From Bacteroidales bacterium (GTDB lineage Bacteria > Bacteroidota > Bacteroidia > Bacteroidales > Paludibacteraceae), in the NCBI GenBank assembly GCA_900769555.1, contig CAAGHA010000158.1, positions 33,866-97,865 of the forward strand: a stretch of DNA of 64,000 nt, written 5' to 3'. Positions 42,186 to 49,915 of this stretch are shown one piece after another. Below the pieces are notes generated by a model. It saw only the letters and a list, made by a program, of their open reading frames with translations. It searched no databases and had not been told where the DNA came from. The position numbers and the translations under genes are program-made. Numbering within the stretch: position 1 is the stretch's first letter; each line of letters begins with the position of its first letter.

Positions 42186-43499
42186 TTATAGCCACTCTTC
42201 TATCGAGTGTGTATAATTGTATGATTTTGAATCTCCATAATAGCCGTAATCCCAAAATGCATATTCATATAGGGCTGCTTTTAAATAGTAATAATCCATT
42301 GTTTTTAGGGTCTCTTTATCTGCTTCTGTTGCCCATCTGTCAATCATTTCAAGTACTAAGTTTACTCCGTTTGTAAACTCTTCATTTCCATATTCAAGAA
42401 TCCATTCTTTGTACGGATTATTTTCCAATTGTGCATGATTGAGAATATGTAGTCCTACGCGATTGTAGATCCACATACACGGAAGTACTGCTGCTAATGC
42501 AATGCAACGATTTCCGTTGTTGATACCATTACAGATGTGTTCATTGTAATCAATTGTTACTTTTGATGCTTTAACTTCTGTTTTAATTCCATATTTATCT
42601 ATCAAAAGATCATGCATGGCTTTTTCTCCTTCCATACCACTTTGAGCAAATGATAGAAACAGCTCTTTGTCTTCTTTATTATCCATCAAATCTGCCAACA
42701 TAAACATTTGATGGTAATAGTTTCTTAAATAAATTTCATCCTGAGCAATATAGCGTCCGAATACTTCATCACTTAAAGTTCCGTTCGCCAATTCTTTGAG
42801 AAACTCTTGTTCGAGAATTGTGTTATATATCTTTTTTGATTTTTCCCAAACCTCTTTACTCCATATTCTAGTTTTGTTGGAATCTACTATTGCTTTTAAT
42901 TCTGAAGTTGCTTTCTCAATATTTTCAGCAGAACAAATTGCACTTACAACTGCAATACCATCGCAGCCGGTTTGCATAACATCAGCTGCTGTTTCTTTAT
43001 TCATTCCTCCTATTCCAACTGTTGGATGGATTGATTTTTTTACTGCGTCACGTAGCCCATCTAATCCGAATGGTTTTGCGGTGTCTGTTTTTGTTGGTGT
43101 ACCATAAACAGGTGAAATGCCAATGTAATCTACATCAAGAGTGTTTGCTTTTTCAATGTCTTCAAGACTCTCAACAGAAAGTCCGATGATTTTATCTTTG
43201 CCAAGCACTCTTCTTACATCTTCATAGGCCATGTCGCTCTGACCAATATGGACGCCATCTGCATCGACAGCAAGGGCAACATCTACTCTGTCGTTAATAA
43301 TTAAAGGTATGTTCAGTGGTTTCAATACTTGCATAAGCTTACGAGCCAATGCTACAAATTCACCGGTGGAAGTCTCTTTTTCTCTTAGTTGTACAATTGT
43401 AACTCCGCCGGCAACCGCTTTTGAAACGACTTCTTCTAAAGATCTTCCCAAAGACAAATCTCTGTCTGTTACTAAATATAATTTTAAGGTATCTTTCAT
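42186..43499 (-). CDS. Fused thiamine phosphate synthase - aminopyrimidine aminohydrolase (ThiE-TenA)
   Basis: A 437-residue two-domain protein. Residues about 1-210 are ThiE: LYLVTDRDLSLGR, IVQLREKETSTGEFV, INDRVDVALAVDADGVHIGQ, YIGISPVYGTPTKTD and VGIGGMNKETAADV. Residues about 218-437 are TenA: YIAQDEIYLRNYYHQMFMLA, and the catalytic cysteine in ALAAVLPCMWIYNRVG, with an acidic C-terminal helix. TenA salvages aminopyrimidine breakdown products of thiamine. The frame is open to 43601, but that would overlap thiM by about 100 bases. The ATG at 43499 gives the standard ThiE N-terminus and a 4-base gap to thiM. Confidence 0.94.
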   Translation of the reverse strand: MKDTLKLYLVTDRDLSLGRSLEEVVSKAVAGGVTIVQLREKETSTGEFVALARKLMQVLKPLNIPLIINDRVDVALAVDADGVHIGQSDMAYEDVRRVLGKDKIIGLSVESLEDIEKANTLDVDYIGISPVYGTPTKTDTAKPFGLDGLRDAVKKSIHPTVGIGGMNKETAADVMQTGCDGIAVVSAICSAENIEKATSELKAIVDSNKTRIWSKEVWEKSKKIYNTILEQEFLKELANGTLSDEVFGRYIAQDEIYLRNYYHQMFMLADLMDNKEDKELFLSFAQSGMEGEKAMHDLLIDKYGIKTEVKASKVTIDYNEHICNGINNGNRCIALAAVLPCMWIYNRVGLHILNHAQLENNPYKEWILEYGNEEFTNGVNLVLEMIDRWATEADKETLKTMDYYYLKAALYEYAFWDYGYYGDSKSYNYTHSIEEWL

Positions 43500-43503
43500 A
43501 TCT

Positions 43504-44289
43504 TTATAAATTTTCAGGTGTGAGGTTATATAGTTCGTCCAAGAATTGTATTTGCATCGTTCCATTCCCTTTGGCATCTTTTGCAGCTCTTTCCCCGGCA
43601 AGACTCATAACTGCCATTGCTGCAGTAGCTGCAATCATCGGGTTAGACTCAATTGCGGCAAACGCTCCAATAAGGGCAGTAGCGGTACATCCCATACCTG
43701 TAACTGTTGTCATAATTGTTGCTCCGCCTTCAACTGTATAAACTTCATTTCCATTGGTAATGTAATCTGTTTCTCCGCTGATAACAACAACTGCTCCGGT
43801 CTCGGTCGCTAGCTTGCGGGCTGCCGTTAGAGCATCATTACTTGATGCACAACTGTCTACGCCTTTACTTTTAATACTTGCATCCATAAGTGCCATAATT
43901 TCACTGGCATTTCCTCTGATAATAGTAGGGTGACAAAGGTGAATAAGTTCTAGAGCTACTTTGGTGCGCTGACTGGTTGCACCGGCTCCTACGGGGTCAA
44001 GAATTATTGGTTTCTTTTTATGAAACGCACTTACTCCTGCGATTTTCATACCTTCTATCCATTCTTTATCAAGAGTACCAATATTGATTACTAATGCTCC
44101 GGCTATTGTGGTCATCTCTTCCATCTCTTCTTTCCAATGAGCCATAATAGGAGAGGCTCCAATGGCTAATAATGCATTGGCAGAATTATTCATTACTACA
44201 TAATTGGTAATGTTGTGCACGAGCGGTTTGTTGGATCTGACAGATGCAATCGCTTTCGATAATAAATCGCTAGATATTGAAGTTCTCAT
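43504..44289 (-). CDS. thiM: Hydroxyethylthiazole kinase
   Basis: A 261-residue kinase that phosphorylates salvaged hydroxyethylthiazole. Motifs are KPLVHNITNYVVMNNSANAL, ILDPVGAGATSQRTKVALEL, IIRGNASEIMAL and VTGMGCTATALIGAFAA (GxGC anion hole). The ATG at 44289 is preferred over 44319 because it gives the usual start and leaves the riboswitch expression platform untranslated. It is the first gene after the TPP riboswitch. Confidence 0.94.
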   Translation of the reverse strand: MRTSISSDLLSKAIASVRSNKPLVHNITNYVVMNNSANALLAIGASPIMAHWKEEMEEMTTIAGALVINIGTLDKEWIEGMKIAGVSAFHKKKPIILDPVGAGATSQRTKVALELIHLCHPTIIRGNASEIMALMDASIKSKGVDSCASSNDALTAARKLATETGAVVVISGETDYITNGNEVYTVEGGATIMTTVTGMGCTATALIGAFAAIESNPMIAATAAMAVMSLAGERAAKDAKGNGTMQIQFLDELYNLTPENL

Positions 44290-44311
44290 TATTAAAATAT
44301 TATACAACCCA

Positions 44312-44340
44312 GAGAACACGGCTTAGGATAAGCCTAAATT
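44312..44340 (-). promoter_or_regulatory. Expression-platform hairpin of the TPP riboswitch
   Basis: GGCTTA (44334-44329 on the transcript side) pairs with TAAGCC across a 3-base loop, between the aptamer and the thiM start. There is no T run, so control by access to the translation start is more likely than termination, but this is inference. Confidence 0.4.
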
Positions 44341-44348
44341 AAGAATTG

Positions 44349-44441
44349 CGATACCGTTTCCCTGCGCTGTTATTATACATATCAGGTTCTTAGGGTATAA
44401 TCTCAGCCAAGCATAAGTGCTTAGCACCCCTAACAGCACCG
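44349..44441 (-). ncRNA. TPP riboswitch (THI element)
   Basis: On the minus strand the conserved TPP-aptamer blocks appear in order: TTAGGGGTGC, GGCTGAGATTATACCC, AAGAACCTGAT and GCGCAGGGAAACGG. The P1 stem CGGTGCTGTT (44441-44432) pairs with AACGGTATCG (44358-44349), with G-U pairs. The aptamer lies 60 bases upstream of the thiM start and should repress the whole thi operon when thiamine pyrophosphate is plentiful. Confidence 0.95.
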
Positions 44442-44473
44442 CAAATTTAATAATTATTTTTTTGTTCTGTAAA
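44442..44473 (-). promoter_or_regulatory. Promoter of the thi operon
   Basis: On the minus strand the -7 box TAAATTTG is at 44449-44442 and TTTA is 20 bases upstream at 44473-44470 (TTTG expected). Transcription would start at about 44436, at the 5' side of the riboswitch P1 stem. Confidence 0.5.
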
Positions 44474-44733
44474 AATCTTGATAAAATTTTGTCGTTATAG
44501 ACACTTGCAACTATATATTTTCTTAAGGTAAGTTATACAAATTAGGTTAAGTTGATCTTGAAAGACATTGTATATTGAATTCAAAAACTTCCGAAAGTAC
44601 TTTTTTTAGTTAAAATCTACTAACCATAATTAAAGAAGTTAACTAAAATAATCAGCCACTATTTATCGAAATAAAGTATAAATAGGTTGCATAAAAAAAA
44701 GTGTAAACCTATACTGATTTACACTTTTCGCTG
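44474..44733. other. Non-coding gap between riboswitch and tRNA genes
   Basis: It contains a degenerate family-A end at 44523-44545 (TAAGGTAAGTTATACAAATT) followed by the family core GAATTCAAAAACTTCCGAAA. Near 44700-44727, AAAGTGTAAACC and TTTACACTTT form a terminator-like hairpin just after the 3' end of the tRNA-Ser gene on the minus strand. Confidence 0.5.
44698..44730 (-). terminator. Terminator after the tRNA genes
   Basis: On the minus strand AAAAGTGTAAATCAGTATAG leads into GGTTTACACTTTTTTTTATG: AAAGTGTAAA pairs with TTTACACTTT and is followed by T residues. It lies 4 bases after tRNA-Ser. Confidence 0.75.
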
Positions 44734-44818
44734 CGGAGAGAGAGGGATTCGAACCCCCGGTACCTCTCGGTACGGCGGTTTTCAAGACCGCTGTAATCGA
44801 CCACTCTACCATCTCTCC
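44734..44818 (-). tRNA. tRNA-Ser (anticodon TGA)
   Basis: 85 bases. The acceptor stem GGAGAGA pairs with TCTCTCC, the discriminator base is G, the anticodon arm is CGGTCTTGAAAACCG with anticodon TGA, a long variable arm GTACCGAGAGGTACC is present as in class II tRNAs, and the T arm is GGGGGTTCGAATCCC. CCA is not encoded. Confidence 0.96.
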
Positions 44819-44860
44819 AATATCTCTATTCTTTTACAGAACGCTTTCTGTTTTTTTTAG

Positions 44861-44933
44861 TGACCCAGCAGGGGATCGAACCCTGGACCCACAGATTAAG
44901 AGTCTGTTGCTCTACCAGCTGAGCTACTGAGTC
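44861..44933 (-). tRNA. tRNA-Lys (anticodon CTT)
   Basis: 73 bases. The acceptor stem GACTCAG pairs with CTGGGTC (one G-U), the discriminator is A, the D arm is TAGCTCAGCTGGTAGAGCA, the anticodon arm is CAGACTCTTAATCTG with anticodon CTT, and the T arm is CAGGGTTCGATCCCCTG. CCA is not encoded. It lies 42 bases upstream of tRNA-Ser on the same strand, probably in one transcript. Confidence 0.96.
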
Positions 44934-45048
44934 TTAATGCACCACCGTACACTGTTAGACTTTGTTTTTGTTTAACGGGTGCAAAGATAGATGCATTTTT
45001 TATATCTACCAAATTTTTTTATAATTTTTTTTGAGTAATTTTTTGTTT

Positions 45049-45825
45049 TTATTTTTGAAAACAACTTATTCTCTTTATTACTAAGAAAATAAACCAATCA
45101 GGTAAATGTTTAATTAATGGAATGAATAGATGATTAATCCAGCCCGGTATGTATTGTTTTTTCATTTTGAACATTTTCTTCAATGCTTTTTGAGCTAACT
45201 TTTCCGGTCGCATAGATACTCCAATACCAACTGCAATCTTTCTCCAATAATCATTTAAACCATATAATCCGGTATCTACTGCTCCTGGGCAAATGGCAGT
45301 AACCCCAACATTATGAGGTTTAAGTTCGTACCATAATGAGCGAGAAAAGTTTAATATAAATGCCTTGCTGGAGTTATATACGTTAATACCCGGCATTGTC
45401 ATCCAAGCAGACATAGAAGACATGTTTAGAATGTATCCTCGTCCTCTTTTTTTCATATCTTCTCCAAATAATCGACACATTTTAGTAACCGTGACAATGT
45501 GAAGTTGAAGCATGACCTCAATACGTTTCATCTCGGTTTTTACCAACTCATTAAAAAAGAATACTCCTGCGTTGTTGATTAATATATCTATCTCATAATT
45601 GTTCTCTTTACAGTAGGTATGTAATTCTTCCGCAGCATTGTCTATCGCTAAATTTCGATATAATCCAATCGCTTTTATACCATATTGTTTCGATAGTGTT
45701 GTTGCAACTTCCGCAATCTCTTTTTCTTGATTGCTAACTAATATTAAATCGTGCCTTTTTTTTGCTAATTCTGTTGCATATTGCAATCCAATTCCGGAAC
45801 TTGCCCCTGTAACTAATGCTAACAT
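45049..45825 (-). CDS. Short-chain dehydrogenase/reductase
   Basis: A 258-residue classical SDR. The cofactor motif is LVTGASSGIGLQYATELAKK (residues 4-23), with NNAG in DILINNAGVFFFNEL, the catalytic Ser in ILNMSSMSAW and the Y-x3-K in INVYNSSKAFILNFSRS. The long C-terminal segment with a hydrophobic/basic tail (HLPDWFIFLVIKRIS) resembles the membrane-associated 17-beta-HSD12/DltE-like branch. It lies in the same orientation as, and a few kilobases from, the OYE and 5-alpha-reductase genes. A hydroxysteroid dehydrogenase role is possible but not shown by sequence alone. Confidence 0.9.
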   Translation of the reverse strand: MLALVTGASSGIGLQYATELAKKRHDLILVSNQEKEIAEVATTLSKQYGIKAIGLYRNLAIDNAAEELHTYCKENNYEIDILINNAGVFFFNELVKTEMKRIEVMLQLHIVTVTKMCRLFGEDMKKRGRGYILNMSSMSAWMTMPGINVYNSSKAFILNFSRSLWYELKPHNVGVTAICPGAVDTGLYGLNDYWRKIAVGIGVSMRPEKLAQKALKKMFKMKKQYIPGWINHLFIPLIKHLPDWFIFLVIKRISCFQK

Positions 45826-46268
45826 GTTTTTTTCTTTTATGATTAATTTTTTTTATCGTAGGTAAAGTCTATAAATCGGTTCGCGATGATTTTATAACTA
45901 TTACGACTTCTTTTAATGGTTATTTAGAGAAAATACCTACTTTTTTCGAGAACAAAGATAATTAATTATTTTCTATGACGATGCTTGTATCAAACAAAAT
46001 ATACCCATTAAAGACTCTTTTGCAGATTGGGTGCTTTCAGAATAGAAGTTTATGGAGAGTTTTATAAATTGATTGTTTAAAATCAGAAGGGTGGGAATTG
46101 CGGGATGATAAACTTTTCAGTTTGCTTTGAATAGTTATTATAATTTATTGTTTGTTAATTGATTATCTTGTTTATGCAACTTCTTCTTTCGATCGGAGGT
46201 TGCTCGAGATTAAATCAAAAATTCCGGAAATGGATTTATGGAACTCACCATATTTCAATTATAATTAG
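45826..46268. repeat. Degenerate family A/C repeat region
   Basis: The left end TAGGTAAAGTCTATAAATCG starts at 45859, an inner end AGTTTTATAAATTGATTG is near 46056, and the right end GGATTTATGGAACTCACCAT is at 46232-46251. Part of the interior (AATCAAAAATTCCGGAAATG) resembles family C. This looks like two or more overlapping old insertions. No gene is present. Confidence 0.55.
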
Positions 46269-46276
46269 TATATTTG
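46269..46276 (+). promoter_or_regulatory. Candidate -7 box for the PCMD gene
   Basis: TATATTTG matches TAnnTTTG and lies 50 bases upstream of the ATG at 46326. There is no clear -33 box. Confidence 0.35.
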
Positions 46277-46325
46277 CAGAGTTTTGTTATTACTATTTTG
46301 ATAAAGTAGTTAGACTATCATTATT

Positions 46326-47255
46326 ATGAGAAAGTTTGTAAATACTATTTTACTGTTACATATAGCAGTGTTTTCTTTTGCTCAAGTTTCTTTACCTTAT
46401 ATGGATATGGATAGTTGGGTGCAGAGAAATATAAAAGAGAGTCGTATCATTGGTGGAGAAGTAAAAACTTTGTATGAAGTTGGTAAGCCTTGTGTTACAA
46501 CGGAAGCAGCTGCTTGGAAACAAGGAGATTCTCCATGGGAAAACTCTAGTATTTACGCAAATGTAATGGGTATTAGCAAAGTGAGTAGTACTGTTTTTCC
46601 TGAAAAAAGAGGAAATGGTTATTGTGCTCGTTTGGAAACTCGCTTGGAGGAAGTTTATGTTTTTGGATTTATTCATATTACAGCTTTGGCTACCGGAAGT
46701 CTTTTTGTGGGTCATTTATTAGAACCTATACGAAACATTAATTCGCCAATGGCCAAGATGGTTCAAGGAGTTCCTTTTACGCATAAAATTAAAGCATTGA
46801 AGTTTGACTATAAAGCAAAGACTGGAGGTAAGCGAATAAAAGCTTCAGCTTTGAATAAAGATGATGTTGAAGGAGCTAACAATGCTGAGGTTTGTGTATT
46901 TTTGCAAAAACGTTGGGAAGAGGATGGAAAATTAAAAAGTAAGAGAATTGCAACTGCTTACATAAGAATTGATAAAAGTACTGATTGGGTAAATGGTTAC
47001 GAGTTGAAATTAAATTATGGAGATATATCCAATAAACCTTATTTTAAAGATTATATGTCTTTGAATTACGAGGGATATCCTCTTTATGGTTTGAATAAGA
47101 AAGGTAATAATGTTCCTATTGATGAGGTGGGATGGGGTGATGAAAATGACGAACCAACTCATATCATTATCAGATTTTCTGCTGGATTTGGTGGCGCATA
47201 TGTTGGCGCAATTGGTGATTGTCTTTGGATTGATAATGTAGAATTTGTAATGTAG
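46326..47255 (+). CDS. PCMD-family secreted protein
   Basis: A 309-residue protein with an N-terminal signal peptide (MRKFVNTILLLHIAVFSFAQ, cleavage after about residue 19). The mature part resembles the PCMD (putative carbohydrate metabolism) domain of Bacteroidota: GNGYCARLETRLEEV, ATGSLFVGHLLEPIRNINSP, FTHKIKALKFDYKAKTGG and a C-terminal AIGDCLWIDNVEFV. Such domains form carbohydrate-binding-like beta sandwiches. It is transcribed opposite to both neighbouring SDR genes. Function is unknown; periplasmic or surface location is inferred. Confidence 0.8.
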   Translation: MRKFVNTILLLHIAVFSFAQVSLPYMDMDSWVQRNIKESRIIGGEVKTLYEVGKPCVTTEAAAWKQGDSPWENSSIYANVMGISKVSSTVFPEKRGNGYCARLETRLEEVYVFGFIHITALATGSLFVGHLLEPIRNINSPMAKMVQGVPFTHKIKALKFDYKAKTGGKRIKASALNKDDVEGANNAEVCVFLQKRWEEDGKLKSKRIATAYIRIDKSTDWVNGYELKLNYGDISNKPYFKDYMSLNYEGYPLYGLNKKGNNVPIDEVGWGDENDEPTHIIIRFSAGFGGAYVGAIGDCLWIDNVEFVM

Positions 47256-47337
47256 TTTGCTTAAGAAGATCTTAGGGTTGGTTTTATAAGTTCACAATTT
47301 ATAATTAATAAAGTATAAATCAAGGAGGTAACTTTTC

Positions 47338-47430
47338 AGTACTTTTTGATTTGTTTTGGCAACTTGCTGTTTGTCAGTCGGTCACCGAAATAAATTCAAA
47401 AATTCTACGAAATGAAGTTATAGAATGCCT
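47338..47430. repeat. Dispersed intergenic element, family C (copy C2)
   Basis: It shares CTTTTTGATTTGTTTTGG, AACTTGCTGTTTGTCAG and AATAAATTCAAAAATTCTAC with 8061-8200. A family-A terminus (AATTTAAAGAACTTACCTTA) follows at 47528-47547 and abuts the stop codon of the next SDR gene. Confidence 0.6.
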
Positions 47431-47553
47431 AAAATTATGTCGAGGTGATTTTATGAATATTTCTTAAGAGAGGTTCTATAAAAAATGTACCAAATTTTAA
47501 TCACCGCAAGATTCTATTTTTCTAATTAAAACAGCGAATTTAAAGAACTTACC

Positions 47554-48378
47554 TTAATATCTGTCAAGGATTTTTTTGGTTTCATCTTTTAACCATTCTC
47601 GATTTTTGCAACGTAGTATGCGCTCGGGAATGGATTTTTCTTTTGAAGACGCAAACAACGCTCCGTTTTTCATTATTCCATCGTCTGTTAATGCAACGTG
47701 TAAGGCTGTTGCTGCTCCCTCTTCTGGAGTGCGAATAAATGGACGGAAAATTACATCGGCAATCGGGTCAAACCATTTTCCCATTGTAATCATTCCAGTA
47801 CTGACGATTCCGGGATCTGCTGCATTGATTGTTATGCCTAATTCCGTTGCTTTTGATGATAATTCGATTGTTCCTAACAACAGGGCTAATTTGGAATTGG
47901 AATAAAATGGGAATCGTTGAAATGAACTTTGGGGATGAAAAATATCTTCGTTGATTTTTCCTATTTGAGTGGTGCAAGAAACTACGTTTACAATCCTTCC
48001 TCCTTTGTTCATGTTTGGCAAAAGTAATTGGCATAGAAGTATAGGAGCTAAGTAATTAACTCCTATATTCATTTCAAAACCATCTTTTGTGATTTGATAT
48101 TCATGACATAATATCCCGGCATTATTGATCAGTATTGCAATGTCACCCTCTTTGATAACCTCTTGTGCAAAATTTTTAACAGAGGTTAAGGAACAAAGAT
48201 CCAACATTTTTATATCAATGTTGGAGTTGCCTGATTTAGCAATAATTTCATCTCTAATAGGTGTTGCTTTACCGATATTTCGACAAGCCATAACTACATC
48301 ATATCCCTTTTTTGCCAATTCAAGGGCAATTACTTTCCCCATATCTCCGGATGCTCCTGTAACAATTGCTTTTGCCAT
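47554..48378 (-). CDS. Short-chain dehydrogenase/reductase, retinol-dehydrogenase-like
   Basis: A 274-residue SDR. The cofactor motif is AIVTGASGDMGKVIALELAK, with CRN for adenine/NADP preference, NNAG in AILINNAGILCHEY, catalytic Ser in IVNVVSCTTQ and Y-x3-K in FPFYSNSKLALLLG. The overall pattern (substrate loop after PGIVSTGM) is like retinol dehydrogenase/WWOX-type SDRs. It is upstream of the SDR at 45049 and downstream of the OYE/5-alpha-reductase pair on the same strand, so it may belong to the same pathway. Confidence 0.9.
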   Translation of the reverse strand: MAKAIVTGASGDMGKVIALELAKKGYDVVMACRNIGKATPIRDEIIAKSGNSNIDIKMLDLCSLTSVKNFAQEVIKEGDIAILINNAGILCHEYQITKDGFEMNIGVNYLAPILLCQLLLPNMNKGGRIVNVVSCTTQIGKINEDIFHPQSSFQRFPFYSNSKLALLLGTIELSSKATELGITINAADPGIVSTGMITMGKWFDPIADVIFRPFIRTPEEGAATALHVALTDDGIMKNGALFASSKEKSIPERILRCKNREWLKDETKKILDRY

Positions 48379-48480
48379 TATAAGAAGTACTCTAAAATTT
48401 AGACATTACCTATAAATCTGTTTCGTTTAGGCTGTGAAGTAAATATATCCAACCTGATTTATAGAATACACTTTCATAAA

Positions 48481-48670
48481 TTAAGAAGTTGTTTAAATTT
48501 TATTTCGTGCATATTTGAAAGGTGTTTTTGAATTTGTTTATATTCACTCTTTTGGAATTAATAAAGGTCTATTACCCAAAAAGATGAATAAAAACAGATC
48601 AAAACGACTTTAAAGATACCTAAACTTACTATTTGGATCTGTATATAATAAATTGTTTAAACAACTTCAA
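48481..48670. repeat. Dispersed intergenic element, family B (copy B3)
   Basis: The ends TTAAGAAGTTGTTTAAATTT and AAATTGTTTAAACAACTTCA are inverted repeats. The interior hairpin TTTATATTCACTCTTTTGG with CCAAAAAGATGAATAAA replaces the B2 arms but keeps the fold. It ends 9 bases before the OYE stop codon. Confidence 0.75.
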
Positions 48671-48678
48671 ATTTGTTT

Positions 48679-49911
48679 TTAATAACCTTTGCGTTTGTTT
48701 TTTTCTAATTCGTCTAAAAGACTTTGAGGAATCTTTTCTCCTTGCGCCAACAAACATTTGTGACATGCCATATCAATTGTGTACATACGTCCAATACAAT
48801 AATTGGAGTGGTCACAAGCTGATCTTGCCTTTTCATCAGCCATCATTCGATTTACGAATCCGGGTTCATTTACCAAGGCTCTTGCCATAGCGACAAACTC
48901 AAATCCTTTATCTAAAACCTCATCGATTTTTTCTCTAGATATTAAACCTCCTATGTAGCAAAGAGGCATATTTAAAGCCTCCCTGAATTTTAGCGCATCT
49001 TCTAAGAAATAAGCCTCTTTAAATGGTCTTGTAGGAACCATAAAACGTCCGCCTAATTTTACTAATAGAGGCATCATCCAACCTTCCATATAGTGAGTCA
49101 TTGTTTTGAATGGCATGGCACCGCGCATAACGTCCATTGGTGCACTACTGACAAATCCACTACTAAGTACCAATGCATGAGCTCCACATTTCTCTAATGT
49201 TTTCCCAACTTCAATACTTTCATCCAATTCCATACCATTGCGACAACAATCTCTCATATTCATTTTAACCAATACCCCGATGTCATTTTTGGCAGCTTTC
49301 ATTACATGATCCATAGACATTTCCATGAATCTCATCCTATTTTGCAAAGAACCACCGAATTCATCTTTTCTGTGATTAGTAGATGGAGATAAAAATTGGC
49401 TGATTAAGTAACCATGACCGGCATGTAGTTCGATAGCATCAAATCCTGCTTCTCTAGCTAAATTTACACCTTCTCCAAACGATTTTGCAGTCTCCTCAAT
49501 TTCATCTTTTCTCATTCCTCTCACAAAGGTAGGAGAGTAAAGATTAAATCCTGTAGAAGCAGAGATAGGTGTACATCCACAAATATTCCTATGAGACATA
49601 TTTCCACAGTGTCCAATTTGAATGGAAGCAGCTGCACCTTCTTTGTGAATCGCATCAGTTACTTTTCTTAGTCCCTCAATATTCTCTTTCTTAAGCCAAA
49701 GTTGACGAGGAAATGAAAGACCACTTTGTTGAACAGCCGAATAGGCAATTGTTGTCATTCCAATTCCTCCGGCGGCAACTGATTGGTGGTATTTTAATAA
49801 TTGTTCAGATGGTGCATTCCCCGGACACATACCTTCAAATGCAGCAGAACGAATTGTTCGATTTCTTAATGTAATCGGACCTATTTTACCTGGGGTAAAT
49901 AATGTGCTCAT
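48679..49911 (-). CDS. NADH:flavin oxidoreductase, Old Yellow Enzyme family (candidate delta4-reductase)
   Basis: A 410-residue FMN-binding TIM barrel. Motifs: LFTPGKIGPITLRNRTIRSA at the N-terminus, YHQSVAAGGIGMTTIAYSAV, FDAIELHAGHGYLISQFLSP (catalytic H-x-x-H-like region), DEFGGSLQNRMRFM and a C-terminal IGGLISREKIDEV, then four cysteines in CDHSNYCIG and ACHKC that may bind an iron-sulfur cluster. It lacks the extra NAD-binding domain of BaiCD/2,4-dienoyl-CoA reductases. It starts 4 bases after the 5-alpha-reductase gene. Reduction of an enone double bond, such as the steroid delta4 bond, is a reasonable inference. Confidence 0.9.
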   Translation of the reverse strand: MSTLFTPGKIGPITLRNRTIRSAAFEGMCPGNAPSEQLLKYHQSVAAGGIGMTTIAYSAVQQSGLSFPRQLWLKKENIEGLRKVTDAIHKEGAAASIQIGHCGNMSHRNICGCTPISASTGFNLYSPTFVRGMRKDEIEETAKSFGEGVNLAREAGFDAIELHAGHGYLISQFLSPSTNHRKDEFGGSLQNRMRFMEMSMDHVMKAAKNDIGVLVKMNMRDCCRNGMELDESIEVGKTLEKCGAHALVLSSGFVSSAPMDVMRGAMPFKTMTHYMEGWMMPLLVKLGGRFMVPTRPFKEAYFLEDALKFREALNMPLCYIGGLISREKIDEVLDKGFEFVAMARALVNEPGFVNRMMADEKARSACDHSNYCIGRMYTIDMACHKCLLAQGEKIPQSLLDELEKNKRKGY

Positions 49912-49915
49912 AATA

